Shown: positions 22,248 through 34,500, counted from the first letter of the stretch. The stretch: 64,000 nucleotides of DNA from Perkinsus olseni (GCA_013115125.1 JABANN010000023.1:58550-122549); one strand, 5' to 3'. Made by a program: numbers and translations. The notes: generated by a model from the sequence alone, not told the origin.

Positions 22248-23963
22248 TCAAGCACTGATACCATCTAGATCTTGAACAGCTGATTCAACAGTCGTTTCAT
22301 TCTTAGGCTTCCCGTCTCTTGTAAGAAGCCTTTTCCTCTGCAGCCGTCTTTCCCACGGAGATCCGGCCGTAGCCGAAGTATCGTCGCCTTCTGCCATGAT
22401 ACGCTCATTCATCCTAGCATCAGGTATGAGCCACAAAAAGAGGAGCGACGTCGTGCTGAGAACAATGAAAATCAGCGATACAATCCATAGGTTGTCGAAG
22501 GTGTGAGACTCATCGGCACCGGGTAGACCTCGAGGGGTGACTCCGAAGGGCTGGCTTATATAACCGGAGATGGGAGGAGTAACGTCATGACTACAATTCG
22601 ATAAAGACGCCAACAGAGCAAACATAGTAGCCTCCATGTTCTTGGGGCACAAGTGAGAGAGAATGAGGAATCCTGGCATGAACTGTATCATGGATACCGC
22701 AGTAACCAGCGCGGTGCTGCCGACAGCAAAGACATGATCCGGGATGCCGATCCGGACGTTGAGCCGTGAAAAGATGATCCGATCACCTAGCTGCATAACA
22801 ACCAGCATCAGGGTCATCGTCCAATACACCGTACGATACTTCCAGGATTTCATGAACTTGCCGAAAGCGAAGACCGCAAGGACAGAACACAGCTGCCCGG
22901 CTGTCCCCATGACCGAGCCGTAAAAGATATCGGAGAAATGAGGCCCCGTCGGGTACTGCTGCTCGTCGTTGGTGAAGAAATAGAGAGATGGGCCACCAAC
23001 GGATATCATGGTTACTTCTAAAATGGTTCCGAAGAGCATCAGCTTGCCAATGACCGGTCGCATTACGGCGAACGCGAACCCAGTAAGGAGTATAACGGTT
23101 GAGATTGCGGTCACAAAGGCGACCGTATTCGACTGCGCGGCCAAGGTGAGGACAGAATAACCGACGGCAGTTACACCGATCACAACGGAGAGAATGATAA
23201 TCGGCTTCTCCTTGCTCCAGAGCTGCTGGCGACGAGCTTTGGCTTCTTCTCTGGCAACAGGACATTCCTCAAAAAAGTTTAACCATGTGGGTATTACGAC
23301 CGTCGACGAAGTGAAGACCGTAGTAAGTATCGCCCACTGTGAGCCTCCCAGCCCCCAAATGCCATCAGCGTATTCGACAATGAAGCCGACTAGGGGCGTG
23401 GCAAGTAGTCCAAGTAGTTGGTTGCCGGCCCAGACGTAACTGACCAGAGCTGGTCCTGACTCGGGGACGCCCGCTAGGCGTCGAGAGTACACAGCCTCGG
23501 CAAGCAGGTCATACCCCATGAGCTGAATGTCAGCCAAAAATAACCCAACCGCCCCAGTGGAGGCATTACTATCAACCAGGTTGAGGGATATCACCAGGAT
23601 CGTACCGCCGAGACCGAGGATGCTCATAATCATCATATAAGGGAGCTTGTGGTAGCCGAGTATTGGGAATGAGTCGGAGACCACCCCTAACCAGGGTTTC
23701 ATCGCCCAAGGCATGTCAATGACAGAGACGAAACGGTCTATGTCGGGCCCGGGTACATTCATAGCTCTAAAGTAGAACCGAGCACTTGAAGCAAGCATCG
23801 AAGAACTGTAGCCCTTGGCCCAGTGGATGGTGAAATGCAACATGAGGACAAGCCTACATCCATAGACCCTGCACAGCATCGTAATGGCCCCGATAATGGG
23901 GAGCTTCTTCAGGGAGGACCCTTGAGTTGCCGAGGCCCGAGAAAGAACGGGGGACTGGGGCAT
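22248..23963 (-). CDS. Folate/biopterin transporter family (BT1) membrane protein
   Basis: One uninterrupted frame of 571 residues runs from ATG 23963-23961 to TGA at 22248, unusual among these intron-rich genes. The N-terminal region has the BT1 signature: FYFRAMNVPGPDIDRFVSV, then MPWAMKPWLGVVSDSFPILG, then GYHKLPYMMIMSILGLGG. About 12 hydrophobic helices follow, with a central charged loop (EECPVAREEAKARRQQLW) between helices 6 and 7, and an Asn-rich motif LLASLSNCSHDVTPPISGYI near helix 10. The soluble C-terminus has about 60 residues. Members of this MFS-like family carry folates, pteridines or related compounds across membranes in protists and plants. The exact substrate cannot be read from sequence. 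The lack of introns may mean retroposition or simply intron loss. Confidence 0.85.
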   Translation of the reverse strand: MPQSPVLSRASATQGSSLKKLPIIGAITMLCRVYGCRLVLMLHFTIHWAKGYSSSMLASSARFYFRAMNVPGPDIDRFVSVIDMPWAMKPWLGVVSDSFPILGYHKLPYMMIMSILGLGGTILVISLNLVDSNASTGAVGLFLADIQLMGYDLLAEAVYSRRLAGVPESGPALVSYVWAGNQLLGLLATPLVGFIVEYADGIWGLGGSQWAILTTVFTSSTVVIPTWLNFFEECPVAREEAKARRQQLWSKEKPIIILSVVIGVTAVGYSVLTLAAQSNTVAFVTAISTVILLTGFAFAVMRPVIGKLMLFGTILEVTMISVGGPSLYFFTNDEQQYPTGPHFSDIFYGSVMGTAGQLCSVLAVFAFGKFMKSWKYRTVYWTMTLMLVVMQLGDRIIFSRLNVRIGIPDHVFAVGSTALVTAVSMIQFMPGFLILSHLCPKNMEATMFALLASLSNCSHDVTPPISGYISQPFGVTPRGLPGADESHTFDNLWIVSLIFIVLSTTSLLFLWLIPDARMNERIMAEGDDTSATAGSPWERRLQRKRLLTRDGKPKNETTVESAVQDLDGISA

Positions 23964-24301
23964 AGTCGAGAAAAATAGTCAATAACAACACCTGGGCCGA
24001 ACGCCTACGGCGCCGGGCGGCAGCGAATAATCGACAGACTCAAATCATTGACCCTCTTTTGGAAACATATGCAGACTCAGTGGGCGATTCACTTGATGAA
24101 AGACGCATTTCCTCTACGTATTCGGCCAAGTCAGGACTTAGCTATAGGACACAGCAGAACCATGTGGAGCTAAGGAGGAAAGAGAGCTAAAGCGCGACCT
24201 TGGGCGTGAAAGTATGCACTCAGGTACTTGTCTTCACATGATGCGACCGCAGCTGCTCCGACAGCCAGGCTGATGGTGTCCATTGCTCATTCTCAGTGTA
24301 C

Positions 24302-24518
24302 ATGGCGCAGCTTCGAATTCAAGTTCTAAGACCAGCTACGAGTGGCTTCGTGAGGCCCGGAAGTTGGGTGCAAGACAGAGAGGTGTAGTGAGTCCTGTGT
24401 TTGCGTGCAGGTGCGTAGCTCGTATAGCCACAGATTCTGTTCTACAGATGCGACAGCGCAACTTGATGATACCATTCTCTTAGTCCTTGGCCTGGTCCCG
24501 AAGCAGCTGGAGGATTGA
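24302..24518 (+). CDS. Possible short two-exon gene, or remnant
   Basis: ATG 24302 opens MAQLRIQVLRPATSGFVRPG. A 28-nt GT-AG intron (24383-24410) would join it to VRSSYSHRFCSTDATAQLDD, then TILLVLGLVP, ending TGA 24516-24518. The frame stays open past that stop to about 24636. The basic, Ser/Arg-rich start with a presumed cleavage near RFCST looks like a mitochondrial leader, and LDDTILLVL faintly recalls mitochondrial acyl carrier proteins. The defining DSLD serine motif is absent. At 28 nt the intron is shorter than any other here. It may be a decayed gene. Confidence 0.25.
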
Positions 24519-25098
24519 GAACTCTATGTGACAGCGTCTGAGGTGGACTTACTTTGCTTAACCCATGAGAGCAAGCGCCGTTTGCGACTCGCAAATTGCA
24601 AGTACTCATTCGCTAATCACTCGAACGAGCACTGACCGCTGAGGATACTCGGATAACCCTCGCTCGCGAGGGAAGTGTGTAGACCATTCGGCGCTTTAGA
24701 GAACGCCTCTGGGAGCGGTCGAAGGCAAGTTGAGGTCCTGGATCTTTGCGGTCTACGTTCAGGTCTACTGTCAGACATTGACCGATGCCCTGCTCATTGC
24801 CCCGGTAACCGCTGCGCTAAACGATCGGATTCGTTCGTACCCTCGCGGCGTCACTCCAGGAGACATGATAGAGTTGAAGCCTTCAACTCGAAGGCTAAAG
24901 GGAGCACGAATGGCCTTGTGACTCCTCCCCCTCCGAGTTTAGCGTGAGCGAGCGTGAGAGACCATCACTTCCGTGTAGAGTAAGTATCGACGAACTGAAC
25001 AAAACACTGAACTCTGGAGAAAACACAATCGTGCGTTTCTTTCTGAGATCACATCGACTACGTGTGAGGTATTTTGCAATTGTGAACTCTCTACAGCA

Positions 25099-25800
25099 AT
25101 GTTAGAACGTGTGCAAGCAATGTCAAGGGCAAAAAACAGGCCAGACGGACTTGAGAAAGTCTGCCGGGTCAGGAGACGCTCGGAGTCGACGAAACCACCC
25201 TTGAATGAGCGATCTGAAGCAGTTATAGACGAGAAGGGTCCGAAGAGCAGGATCAGGGTACTGTGCCTTACTCTGCTGGCGTGTAGTACGGCAGCTTCAT
25301 CAACACCACTGCAGCGATCTGCAGGAGCTCTTCCGGTGGATGATGTCCCTCCTCGAGGAGCTGCTTCAAACCGTTATACTCAACGAACGTTCGAGCCAGA
25401 GCTGCTGATCGCTGAACGATGAGACTCAGGGTTGACAGCGCTAGAGGGGACCTCGAAGCAAGTAGAGCCTAAAACATCCAGCTCCGCAACATAACTCGAG
25501 AGGCACCCAGAAAACCATGAAAAGTAGCGAGTGATGGGAAGACTGCACAAAACTCACTGATTGGATGGGTTGCCAGTCAGCCTCGATGGACTCCTCGATC
25601 TTCCTGTCATTTGGCGGTGCCAGCCGGAGGATTAGGGATAACAGTGCGAGGCTTGGGTAGCTCAAACCTGACGGTACCCCTGCATGAGCCGCAGTCGGAG
25701 AGGGGTCGACCCACCTTTAGCGGCGGAACTCTTGCCAAGGACCTCCCGAAATACGTAGAGCAAAGGCCCTTCGAGCACTGTGTGAACTGTGTGGGCCTCC
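25099..25800 (-). pseudogene. Decayed copy of the 3' end of the helical-repeat gene
   Basis: This stretch matches about 27870-28555, the 3' end and downstream flank of the large minus-strand gene, with many substitutions and indels. It keeps the intron (about 25670-25710), so the copy arose from DNA rather than by reverse transcription. Frame breaks include stops in the region corresponding to the final exon. The match continues past the gene's stop into downstream DNA (about 24950-25100 versus 27650-27860), pointing to segmental duplication. At 25800 it ends abruptly against a fragment of a different gene. Confidence 0.8.
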
Positions 25801-25941
25801 AGGCGGAGACCATGCTTCGGATACGGGTATGACGGAGAAGGGGAGTGTTGTGGAGGAAGTTGGTGGCGAGACGATTGGCCAGCAGAAGGCGAATAAGACA
25901 GAGCGAGAAGAGGGCCGACTTCCGGCAAATGCTCATAGACA
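25801..25941 (+). pseudogene. Duplicated fragment of the PRPF40-like FF1 exon
   Basis: The DNA matches 13578-13722 almost base for base, beginning at the splice acceptor CAGGCGG and running through the residues for VVEEVGGET and the start of FF1. Short deletions (AGAGCGAG against AGAGAGCGAG, and nearby) break the frame before the FF1 helix. It stops at GCTCATAGAC. It is in the opposite orientation to the gene fragment on its left. No start codon or upstream exon is present. Confidence 0.85.
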
Positions 25942-26193
25942 TCGAATTCGAACCTTCACACCGGGAGAGTACTTTTCGAACGATTAAAGGGGGCAGCGGC
26001 AGCAGCTCGCTGCGGTGATGGATAGAAGCAGGTGAGCGAGAGTCGTGAAAGGGCGTCTTGTGCGGAAAGGGACAGCAGCTCATGGCACACAACCCTTCTT
26101 CTTTCTTCCACGGTTGCCTAGACTCAACCTTGTAGACAACTACGAGTAGATTATGACTATCAAAGCTCCGCTGGTGTTGATAACACTGCTGGA

Positions 26194-26601
26194 TTGTGGT
26201 CTCCTCCTCTGCTCGGAGCGGATGTGCTTCCCGTTGGTCTGTACGCAAGTTGGGATGACGATAACCGCTTCTTCTGCAAGACGGACATTAGAAAATCGAC
26301 AGAAATGGAAATAGTGGCCGATGTTGATATCAGTCACGGCTGGAATGGAGCGAAATGCGTTAATTGCCGCTTCGAGTACGGCGTCTGGACAGAGACCGGT
26401 GATAGGAGTGGTCGTGACGAGGCACATGTGGCTGCTCTGCTAGGCTCCGATGGGGTCTCGGGGCCCCCCAACGATTCCACGAGTGCCTGCCTGGCTGAGC
26501 TCGGTGAAAGAGTCGGGATTGGCTACGATTGCCACTGGCAAGCGTATCCGAAAAATGGTCGTATGATCTTCAAACTCTGTGACGCTATGCCTTCCGAATG
26601 A
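26194..26601 (+). CDS. Unknown cysteine-containing protein, copy B
   Basis: This is a paralogue of the 20277-20675 gene. Matching blocks are VLPVGLYASWDDD, FCKTDIRKSTEMEIVADVDI, YGVWTETGDRS and YPKNGRMIFKLCD, ending TGA 26599-26601. About half the residues are identical and gaps are few. The frame is open upstream to about 26130 without a usable ATG, so a first exon or start is missing as in copy A. An ATG at 26154 opens a hydrophobic leader (APLVLITLLDCGLLL) in another frame, again as in copy A. It lies directly downstream of the mosaic pseudogene. Function unknown. Confidence 0.5.
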   Translation: MWSPPLLGADVLPVGLYASWDDDNRFFCKTDIRKSTEMEIVADVDISHGWNGAKCVNCRFEYGVWTETGDRSGRDEAHVAALLGSDGVSGPPNDSTSACLAELGERVGIGYDCHWQAYPKNGRMIFKLCDAMPSE

Positions 26602-28037
26602 CCATTATGACTCAAAAACGTCTTGAAGTCAATAAGACAATTCACAGCTAAAACTCGCCGGAAGAGTAAGCTTGGGAAAAGACTCCATCTCTTCGTTCTG
26701 ACCTCGGATTACTTATGATTAACAACAGAGCAACAATAGGTGTCCAGAGCTGAGGTGGATGCGTGTTTGCATGCGCAACAGCCAAGCGTGCTAGCGACCC
26801 GTCCGTCATCAGCGAACGGCCGATGTTATACGTCGGAGTCGTCATCTCATTCGCTCCCGCCTTTGATAAGAGTAGTTTAGGTGGGTCACTTCTGGTGACT
26901 CCAGTGATTCGCACTGCGAGTGCAACAGAAGGTTCATCTGGCAGGAGTCCTGTCCGTGAAGATCTCCCAGCTTTCTCCTGCTGTGATGTTACCTACCACC
27001 CAGCTAGCGGGCCCTCAGAGAAGGCGCGATGTAAAGCTGGACTCCCATGCGGAAGACCACACAGCCGGCACCTGGTCACCGATCAAGGACCACCGAATCG
27101 TCAGTATTGATCGCATTGCGAGAGTACATAGCTCGCTCAGCATACTGCAGGGCCTGCTACCTCCGCGAAGCTGCTACCCACCGTACCAAGATGAGGCTCC
27201 CAAGAATTTCGTGGAGAGAGCTCGCCGTTGGTGAACCATTACCGACCTCTGCTCTGCCTGGAGCCCCTTCACCTTGAGAAGTCGGCTAAGGGCTAGCTCA
27301 TCTCTAAGGAGAACAAGTCGTCGAGCGGCAATGCGAGCTAGTTCCACGTGGGCAGGGGTTAATCCTGCGGCGATGACTAGTGCAGAGTTGGAGGCATCGC
27401 GAGGCTCGAAGAGCTATCCGCGCCACCATAGCAGGCACTCACATCACCAGATCCCTGGCTCTGGCAGACTCAAGGCCGTTCTACCACACGCACACAGCGT
27501 GCACTAGGCCAGACAGGATACCCACCCGATATTATCGTGCCGGTAAGCGCGAATGACTTTGACACCAGCGATGGCAGCACGCTCCCATCCCAAGTGTCGC
27601 AGTCGATTCAACTACTTACGTGGACACGACAGTTGAAGGCCACGGAGAGCCCTTCCGAGCGAAGCGTGAGCGAGCCAGCCACCATTAATTGCTCTCCCGA
27701 AAAGTATAAAGTTAGTATTGACTAACTAAATAGAACACTGGGCTCTGGAGAAAACACAATCGTACGTGATTATTTCTGCTTCCGTCGGTATGACCAACAA
27801 GACTACATCGACTACGTTTGAGTGGGGGGGGGCAATTATGAACTCTCTACAGCAATGTTAGATCGGTAACGTGTGCAGGCATTTTCAAGGGCATAAATCA
27901 GGCCATACAGATTTGAGGAAGTCTGCCGGGTCAGGAGACGCTCGGAGTCGACGAAACCAACCTTGAATGAGAGACCTGAAGTAGTGATGGACGTGTTCGG
28001 CCCTAGAGAATGGGTTATGAAGGCAGCGTGCTAGGAC
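26602..28037. other. No confident gene; downstream flank of the helical-repeat gene
   Basis: A plus frame at 26920-27234 stays open for 104 codons with fairly protein-like content, but it has no family match or splice support. Bases 27650-28037 are the downstream flank of the next gene and are the source of the duplicated DNA at 24.95-25.3 kb. A run of nine G occurs near 27823. Confidence 0.4.
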
Positions 28038-31000
28038 TCACTCTGCTGGGGTGTAGTACGGCAGCTTCATCATAACGACTGCAGCGATCTGTAGGAGCTC
28101 TTCTGGTGGGTGATGTCCCCCCTCGAGGAGCTGCTTCAACCCGTTGTACTCAACAAACGTTCGAGCTAATGCTGCTGATCGCTGGACGAGGAGGCTCAGA
28201 GTTGACAGCGCCAGAGGAGACTTCGAAGCCAGCAGGGCCTGAAGCATCCTACTCTCCTCCATAACTCGAGCGCCCGCCACGGAAACACGTAGATTCGCGA
28301 GTGATGAAAAGACTGCACGAGACTCACTGATTGAATCGGCTGCCAGTCGGCCTCGATCGACTCCTCGATGTTCCTGTCATTTGGTGGTGCCAGCCGGAGG
28401 ATTAGGGATAACAGTGCGAGGCTTAGGTAGCTCAAACCTGACAATACCCCTGCATGAGCCGCAGTCGGGGCCAAACAAGACCTACCTTTAGCGGTGGGAC
28501 TTTTGCCGAGGACCTCCCGAAATACGTAAAGCAGGGGGCCATCGAGTACAGTGTGAAGCAGATCTTCACATGACGTAGAGCTCAATCGTAGGAGCAGAAT
28601 CAAACACACTGTGAGTCTGAAGAGAGGCGATTCCCCAACCATGGAGAGAGAAGTCCTTACGCGTGCTCTATGACGGAGTCCGATAGCTCCCGCAGCTTCA
28701 AAGGCGTGCATGCCTTGAGGAAACCTCTGAGCCACTCTGCCGCAACGACTCCTGAAAATGGGCAGACTAAGTGGGACCGCATCGATCCGATCGATGCACG
28801 GCGATCGAACTTTGAGCGGAGGCTCACCTGAGGAGGAGGCAGACTGCCGAGCGACTTGCCCATCTGCTCCGAGGGCCGAAGCAATACTGACAGTTGTGGA
28901 TCGTGCATACAGGAGAGACATGAGCCGTGAGACGACCTGAGATCATGATACGAAGATACCATCGCACAGTGTCTTGTCGTCCCCCTCCTCACCGGGAAGA
29001 TGTAGGGTGACCTGTTGGGTCCCCCTTCGGCAACCAGAGACAGAGCCGCCTCTGCCAGGACATGCAGGGTTGGCTCTGCCGATGACGCTGGTAGGTACGT
29101 AACGGCAGTGTTGAGGAACTGAGGAAAACGGATGCTACCCGAGGGCAATTTCAACAGGTGAGTCTCACTCGAACAATGGCAGTTTGCAATTGATCAGCTC
29201 CTAGCAAGACCGACTGCCGCGTATTCTGCCCTGAGAGGAGCGCCAAGGCAGGCCGGTACATCTCCCGTGACGACAGTGCCTGAGAGGAGAGAGCAGTCCA
29301 GAATCGATGGCAAAGGACGGAGAGGACGGTACCTTGACACCCCTGAGGAGCGGGGGCTCCACCTCCTCCCCAGCACGCGGAACCTCAATCTTGAATTCTC
29401 GAATGACGTTGACGAGGTATCGCTCCGGGTCGCACATGCCACCCGGAAGACGGTCCGTTTCAATAGCCGAGCGTAGACACTCGACCAGCGGGGCCTGGAA
29501 CTGTTCTGGAATCTCGGGGGCCTGCGAGCGAGGAGAACAGTGAGCCAGCTCCGAAGCAGACACGGAGGCTCACCTCGAAGACCTTGGCCTCGTAAAGTAG
29601 CCGTCCCATCAGCGAAAGGAGCAATGGCTGCTTATCCCTCCGGCTGAGCCCCGAGAGGAACGTGGCTGCGACGTCCCGGAAGACCTCAACGTTCGAGTTG
29701 CCTCCACAATGGGAAAGCTCGGCAGCCAGCACTTCAAGCAGCCTTGCCGCGAAGACCGGGTCATCGCCCTCCAGGGCCAGACGCAGAGTGTCGTAGCGAG
29801 TGGACCATGCAAAGGAGATGTACCGTAGAATGGCCCCTTTGAGGGCGTCCTTGCCAGACGACAGGAACCCTCCTACACACTCGACCAAGTAGCTGTAGAG
29901 AGCACTGGCTTCGGTGGAGGATGAGGCAGGGGGAGGGTTGTCGAGCAGGAAGAAGAGCGCATCCAGACCGGACAGCTCCCCGGACGACGTGTCCGCTATG
30001 TGCTCCTCACCGCCAGTCAGGAAGAGCAGGGCCAGGTCAGGACCACATCTATTCAACGTGCTCAGTGCCAACCAACGGGAAGCATCGTTGCTCAGCTTGC
30101 CGAATCGCTGCAGCCGGCTAGGACTCCACCTCACGCAGCGATCGACGTAGCGTACCGAGCCCTCACCACTGGGAACGACCGGACGCTGATCGACTTGACG
30201 GGCCACCTCCCGAAGAAGTAGTAGCCGAGAGAGGTCGTGCCGCGCATCGTAACGACAGAGACTAGTGATGCAGCACACAGGCAGTAGAGAGTCATACCGC
30301 AGAACCTCGCCAGCAGCATCGTAGACAGATCCCGTTCCCGAAGAGAGAAGGATCCTGCCCAGAGCCAGAGAGGCCTGCCGCGGCATTGACGGGTGGAGGG
30401 CAAAGATGGCCCTTATCGCTTGGGGTGCTCGGGCACACATGGTGGACAGGATTGCCAGGCCCGCCCTACTGCTAGCCTGACGACTCTGCAGCAGGTGCGC
30501 GATCAATGGCACACCATCGGGCGTCTTGGCGAGCTCTACTTGCTTGTGGGCCGGTACACAGTTCGGGACATTCCGAGGGTCGCGCTCCAGGCAGGCGGCG
30601 ATGAGCTCAACTGCCGTCTCTGACAAGGCCGTATCTTTGGAAGTGATAGCTGCAGCGACTTGACCGAAGACCGGTGATTCTAGAGTGAGCAGGCATTGTG
30701 TGGAGTAGACGAATGCTTCCGAGTCTTGGGTGGGGGCGAGGATCATCCGCAGGAGCCATCTCATAGACAGGAGACTGACATCATCGGACAACTTGCCGCC
30801 GAAGAGAAGTCGATTCACCTGGACACAGCGAGCTCAGTCTCAGGATCCCAACAGAACTCCCTACCACATGATCCGTAACTCTCATCCAAGCCTCGGCCTG
30901 GCCGACGGCCCACCTCTGCGATTCCGGTAACCGCTGGAAGAGGGAGGTGACCAATCTCAACAGCGCTGCCGAAACGCCTGATGGTGAGTCCTGAGAGGGA

Positions 31001-34000
31001 AAATGGCACACGGCGGAGCGGAGCGAAGGAAAGGCACGCTGCGACCTACCCCATTCTCGGGTGCCGGTAAGGAGCTGAGCAAAGTCGTTTTCTGCACGAT
31101 GGCCTGCAACACGGCCCTGGCGTGAGCCGCGGTATCAACTCCTCGTGGTCGAGCGTGCGCGAGCCCAGTGAGGCAGGCGATGGTCACCCTACAATGGAAG
31201 AAGCGTTTTCCTAGAAGAAGATAAGCGAAGCGTCGTACTCGTTGCGGGCTAGGACAGAGTAGGGTGGTGCACCTGTTAGAACTTCAACCAGGGTCGCTCC
31301 TCCTTGCCACGAAGCCACTGAGCTCTGAAACAACATGAGAGACACGGGAAAGGAGGGTCGCGGAGGGAGCCTACTTCGCCAACATCGGCGCATGCGGAGA
31401 GTATCCTGATCAGGGCAGGGGCCACCAGTAGAACGCCCTCTGAGGCCTCGTCGTCCCCGGCCTGCAGAGTTCCCGTTATAGCACTTTGACGCACCTGTGC
31501 GACAAATGGCGACAGTGGACTCAGCGGAAGGGCGAGACTCACCGCTTTAAGAATTTTCCGAAGGTGATCATGCATATTTGCACCGTTGAACCAAGGGTTA
31601 TGGTGGTGCTCCAACTTCTGCACCAGCTGAGGCAAACGACAAAGCCAGATAACAGAAGGGCCACTGGCCGCCGTCGGTGTGCTCACCTGCTTGACTGCGG
31701 CCTCTCCTTGAGGCAGACGAGTGACCATACACGTGCACATGTCGAGAACAGCAGCATACTCCAGTGAGAGGAAGAGGGTCACGACATGCGGTGCTGCATT
31801 AGGGCCGTACCCAGGAGGATAGTCGTAGGGTCCAGCGGTGCCTGACAGTGTCGCGGAGGAGGTGCCAGGACGATGGCACGAGGAAGTGAGCACCTCGACC
31901 GAGCCCACCAGCAGGAGCAGCAGCAGCAGCCTCAGTGATTGTCGCAGTTGGATGGAAGTTCTCTGTCTTGTTCAGCACAACATCCTTATACTTCATACAC
32001 ATGCTCTGGCTCAGAGGCTTGTCCGATACCTGAGGGGACAAGTCTACGATTCCGGAAAGGAGTGGTAGTGTAAGGCCAGCACTCACCAGGCACAGTCTTG
32101 TGATTATTATGATGACCATGATCTGGAGGTAGTTCCGGTTCGGGCGGTTTGGCGCGTTGACTGCCTGGGGCGGCGGCAGTAGATTGTACTTCGTTCTGAT
32201 AGAAAACATGCCGACCGCTACCCTGAGTTGAAGTATCTGCCTACGCATGCGTCTCCAGTCTCTTCAGGCTGGTCCAGCGATGCAAGGGCAACACCAAAGC
32301 TGACATCACCGTGTCTAATATACGAGAGAGGACCAGACCGGGACTGTCTGAGGAGTTGGCAGCGGCCGCCAGGACACACGAAGTGACGTCATCTTGTACC
32401 TGGGGGGAAGCAAATACGCGCTGGAGAGAAGCGCATCAGAGAGGAAGGCTTACATAGCCGAGGATATCCCAATAGACGAGGGCTGTCCTCTCGACCTTGC
32501 TGCTCTCCTCTTCCTTACCACCGCATCCGTACATGCCCTACAACGGAACAGAGTGGCTAATGGCTCTACAGATGGGGCGCTGTCTTACAGTGCAGGCGAA
32601 GGCGAGGAGCCGGCCAGTATCGTAGTCAGAGGACCAGTACTCCGACCCGAACTTGTTAGTAACACTGCTGGCCGGCTGACGAGGCTCCGCAGTCGGGGCT
32701 GTTGACGAGAGATCTGATGATGATCGGATGAACGACATATGCTTTACGACGGGAAAGGGGCGCGGCTCACCCGAGTGGGACATAGTGTCGGCACTGAGCT
32801 GGGTCTGTAGCTTCTGCATCCGGCTCCTGCTGGGAGCCAACGCCCCCATCACGGCCATTGCCATGTACAGGGTAAGCCTCTGAGACAGCCTCACAGGCGG
32901 CGCGATCCTGAGTGATGAGCTGATGTGCTTTGACATAAGAGCGGTACGGTGGGAGTGGTACCTCATCTCCCCCGTAGTGGCTTCGGTCTGATCCGATACC
33001 GTCATGCCGGGCGTCAACAGTTCGAGATCGCCCAGCACGAAGGGCACAGGGGCCGAAAGTGATACGGTCGAGGCAACGGTCTGACAGACGAGAGAGTCGG
33101 AGGATGGCGCAGGTCCTCTAGAGTACTGATGTTACCTGCGGTATCAGGGCCAGGGCGGCCTCGATCTCATCGGTGCCGGTGACCTCAACAAGGGCAAACG
33201 CCAAAACACAGCAGTCCACTAGTGTAGTTGTGATGGGACGGACCAGGTAACTACGCCAAAGCCGAAGACGTAACGTGGAAGGTCGGCGGAGCGAAGCCCT
33301 TACTCTGACACTTTCTGTGGTATACCCATCTGCCCTTGGAGCTGCTGGGTGCTCTCTAAGGAAGCCAGTATAGAGCCGACGCCTGTGCACAGGGACTTGG
33401 CCAGCCCGAGACGACCTGCGGGAGAGTGCTGCAGTGGATTCCGTCCTGACGTTACCCATACCTAGCTCCCTGACGATCATCCTAGCCTCATGCTGACCTC
33501 TATCGGCTGTGAGGAGGATGTCCTTCAGACTAAGGCAAAGATGATACCACTCCCTCAGGAACAATCGGACCTGATAGACGCGTCCGTGACCTAGACGGGA
33601 GGGTAGACAGCGTACCGCCAAGTCCGTGACTTCCTTAGTGCTCTCTCTACTATCATCGTCATCAGCCGCCTTAGCTATCCGCATGACACTATCCCCCACC
33701 ACCAAGCTCATAGCCTTCGCCACCAAGCCACATATCTGAACCACCAGGCCAGTGCTACTGCAGCGAGACCCCCTACCATCAACACATACCGTGTGCTGGT
33801 GCAGCTTAGTGAGCCTCGATACCGTGTCCACTACTTGTATGCTGCTCTCTGACATCAGCAGGGACCACTCGTACCTAATAACAACAGCCTACACCAAAGC
33901 AACGACCGAACCGCCAGCTGTGGTTGCACTTACTTCTCCTTTTCCAACAACACCACCAAAGACCGGGCAGCAGCCTCCTTGCAGCCGCCCTTCTGCGCCT

Positions 34001-34500
34001 TCTGAATGTCCTCTAGATCCACCGCTACCGCTCTAGACCTCTGCTGTATCCAGGACGCCAACTGAGGACACCAGAGTTGCCAGCAAGCGATGATGATGAA
34101 CACAGCTGAGATACAGTACCTGTTGCGGCTGCATCGTCTCCTCTCTAGGCATCAGCAGGGGCAGGATGGGGTTCGCCAGCTGGGGCGTCCGAGCCAGTAC
34201 CGCTGCAACTACTTCCTTCGGACAACCTGAAAACGCGAGCTACGACCGCATAGAAAACGGAAAAGAGGAAAAATAGAGAAGTGAAGTATCCCCAATCTGT
34301 TGTGCCATGCACTTTGAGGTCGAAATAGTTCTTCCCGTCGCCTTACCTCCAGACTTGGCCCGTACCAGTCTCCCTACGGTGTCCCGGTGCAGAGTTTCGA
34401 ATGGCTCGTCTCTTAGGTGTAACTCTGATGATGTTTGTGGAACGGCCCCTGCAGGGGAGGCCCCTGTGGGTGCACCCGCCACCGCACCGAAAAGGGCCAT
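28038..34500 (-). CDS. Large alpha-helical repeat (HEAT/ARM-type) protein
   Basis: ATG 34500-34498 starts MALFGAVAGAPTGASPAGAV. Many exons follow, including a 245-codon open exon (33855-33118) and a 452-codon open region (30818-29460), to TGA 28040-28038. The sequence is a long series of Leu/Ala-rich amphipathic helices with repeated patterns such as LLSLMGRLLYEAKVFE, ALALLSGQNTRQSVLLGADQ, TLHVLAEAALSLVAEGG and LVQRSAALARTFVEYNGLKQ, typical of HEAT or ARM solenoids used as scaffolds. I cannot name the family. Large nucleoporins, tubulin-linked or condensin-type scaffolds are possibilities. It may be two genes, since joins between 32.3 and 31.9 kb were not checked. Its 3' end is duplicated at 25.1-25.8 kb. 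Confidence 0.55.

Noticed and set aside
24302-24518. Mitochondrial acyl carrier protein
   Set aside because: The leader and LDDTILLVL are suggestive, but the phosphopantetheine DSL motif is not found downstream, so the name is not supported.
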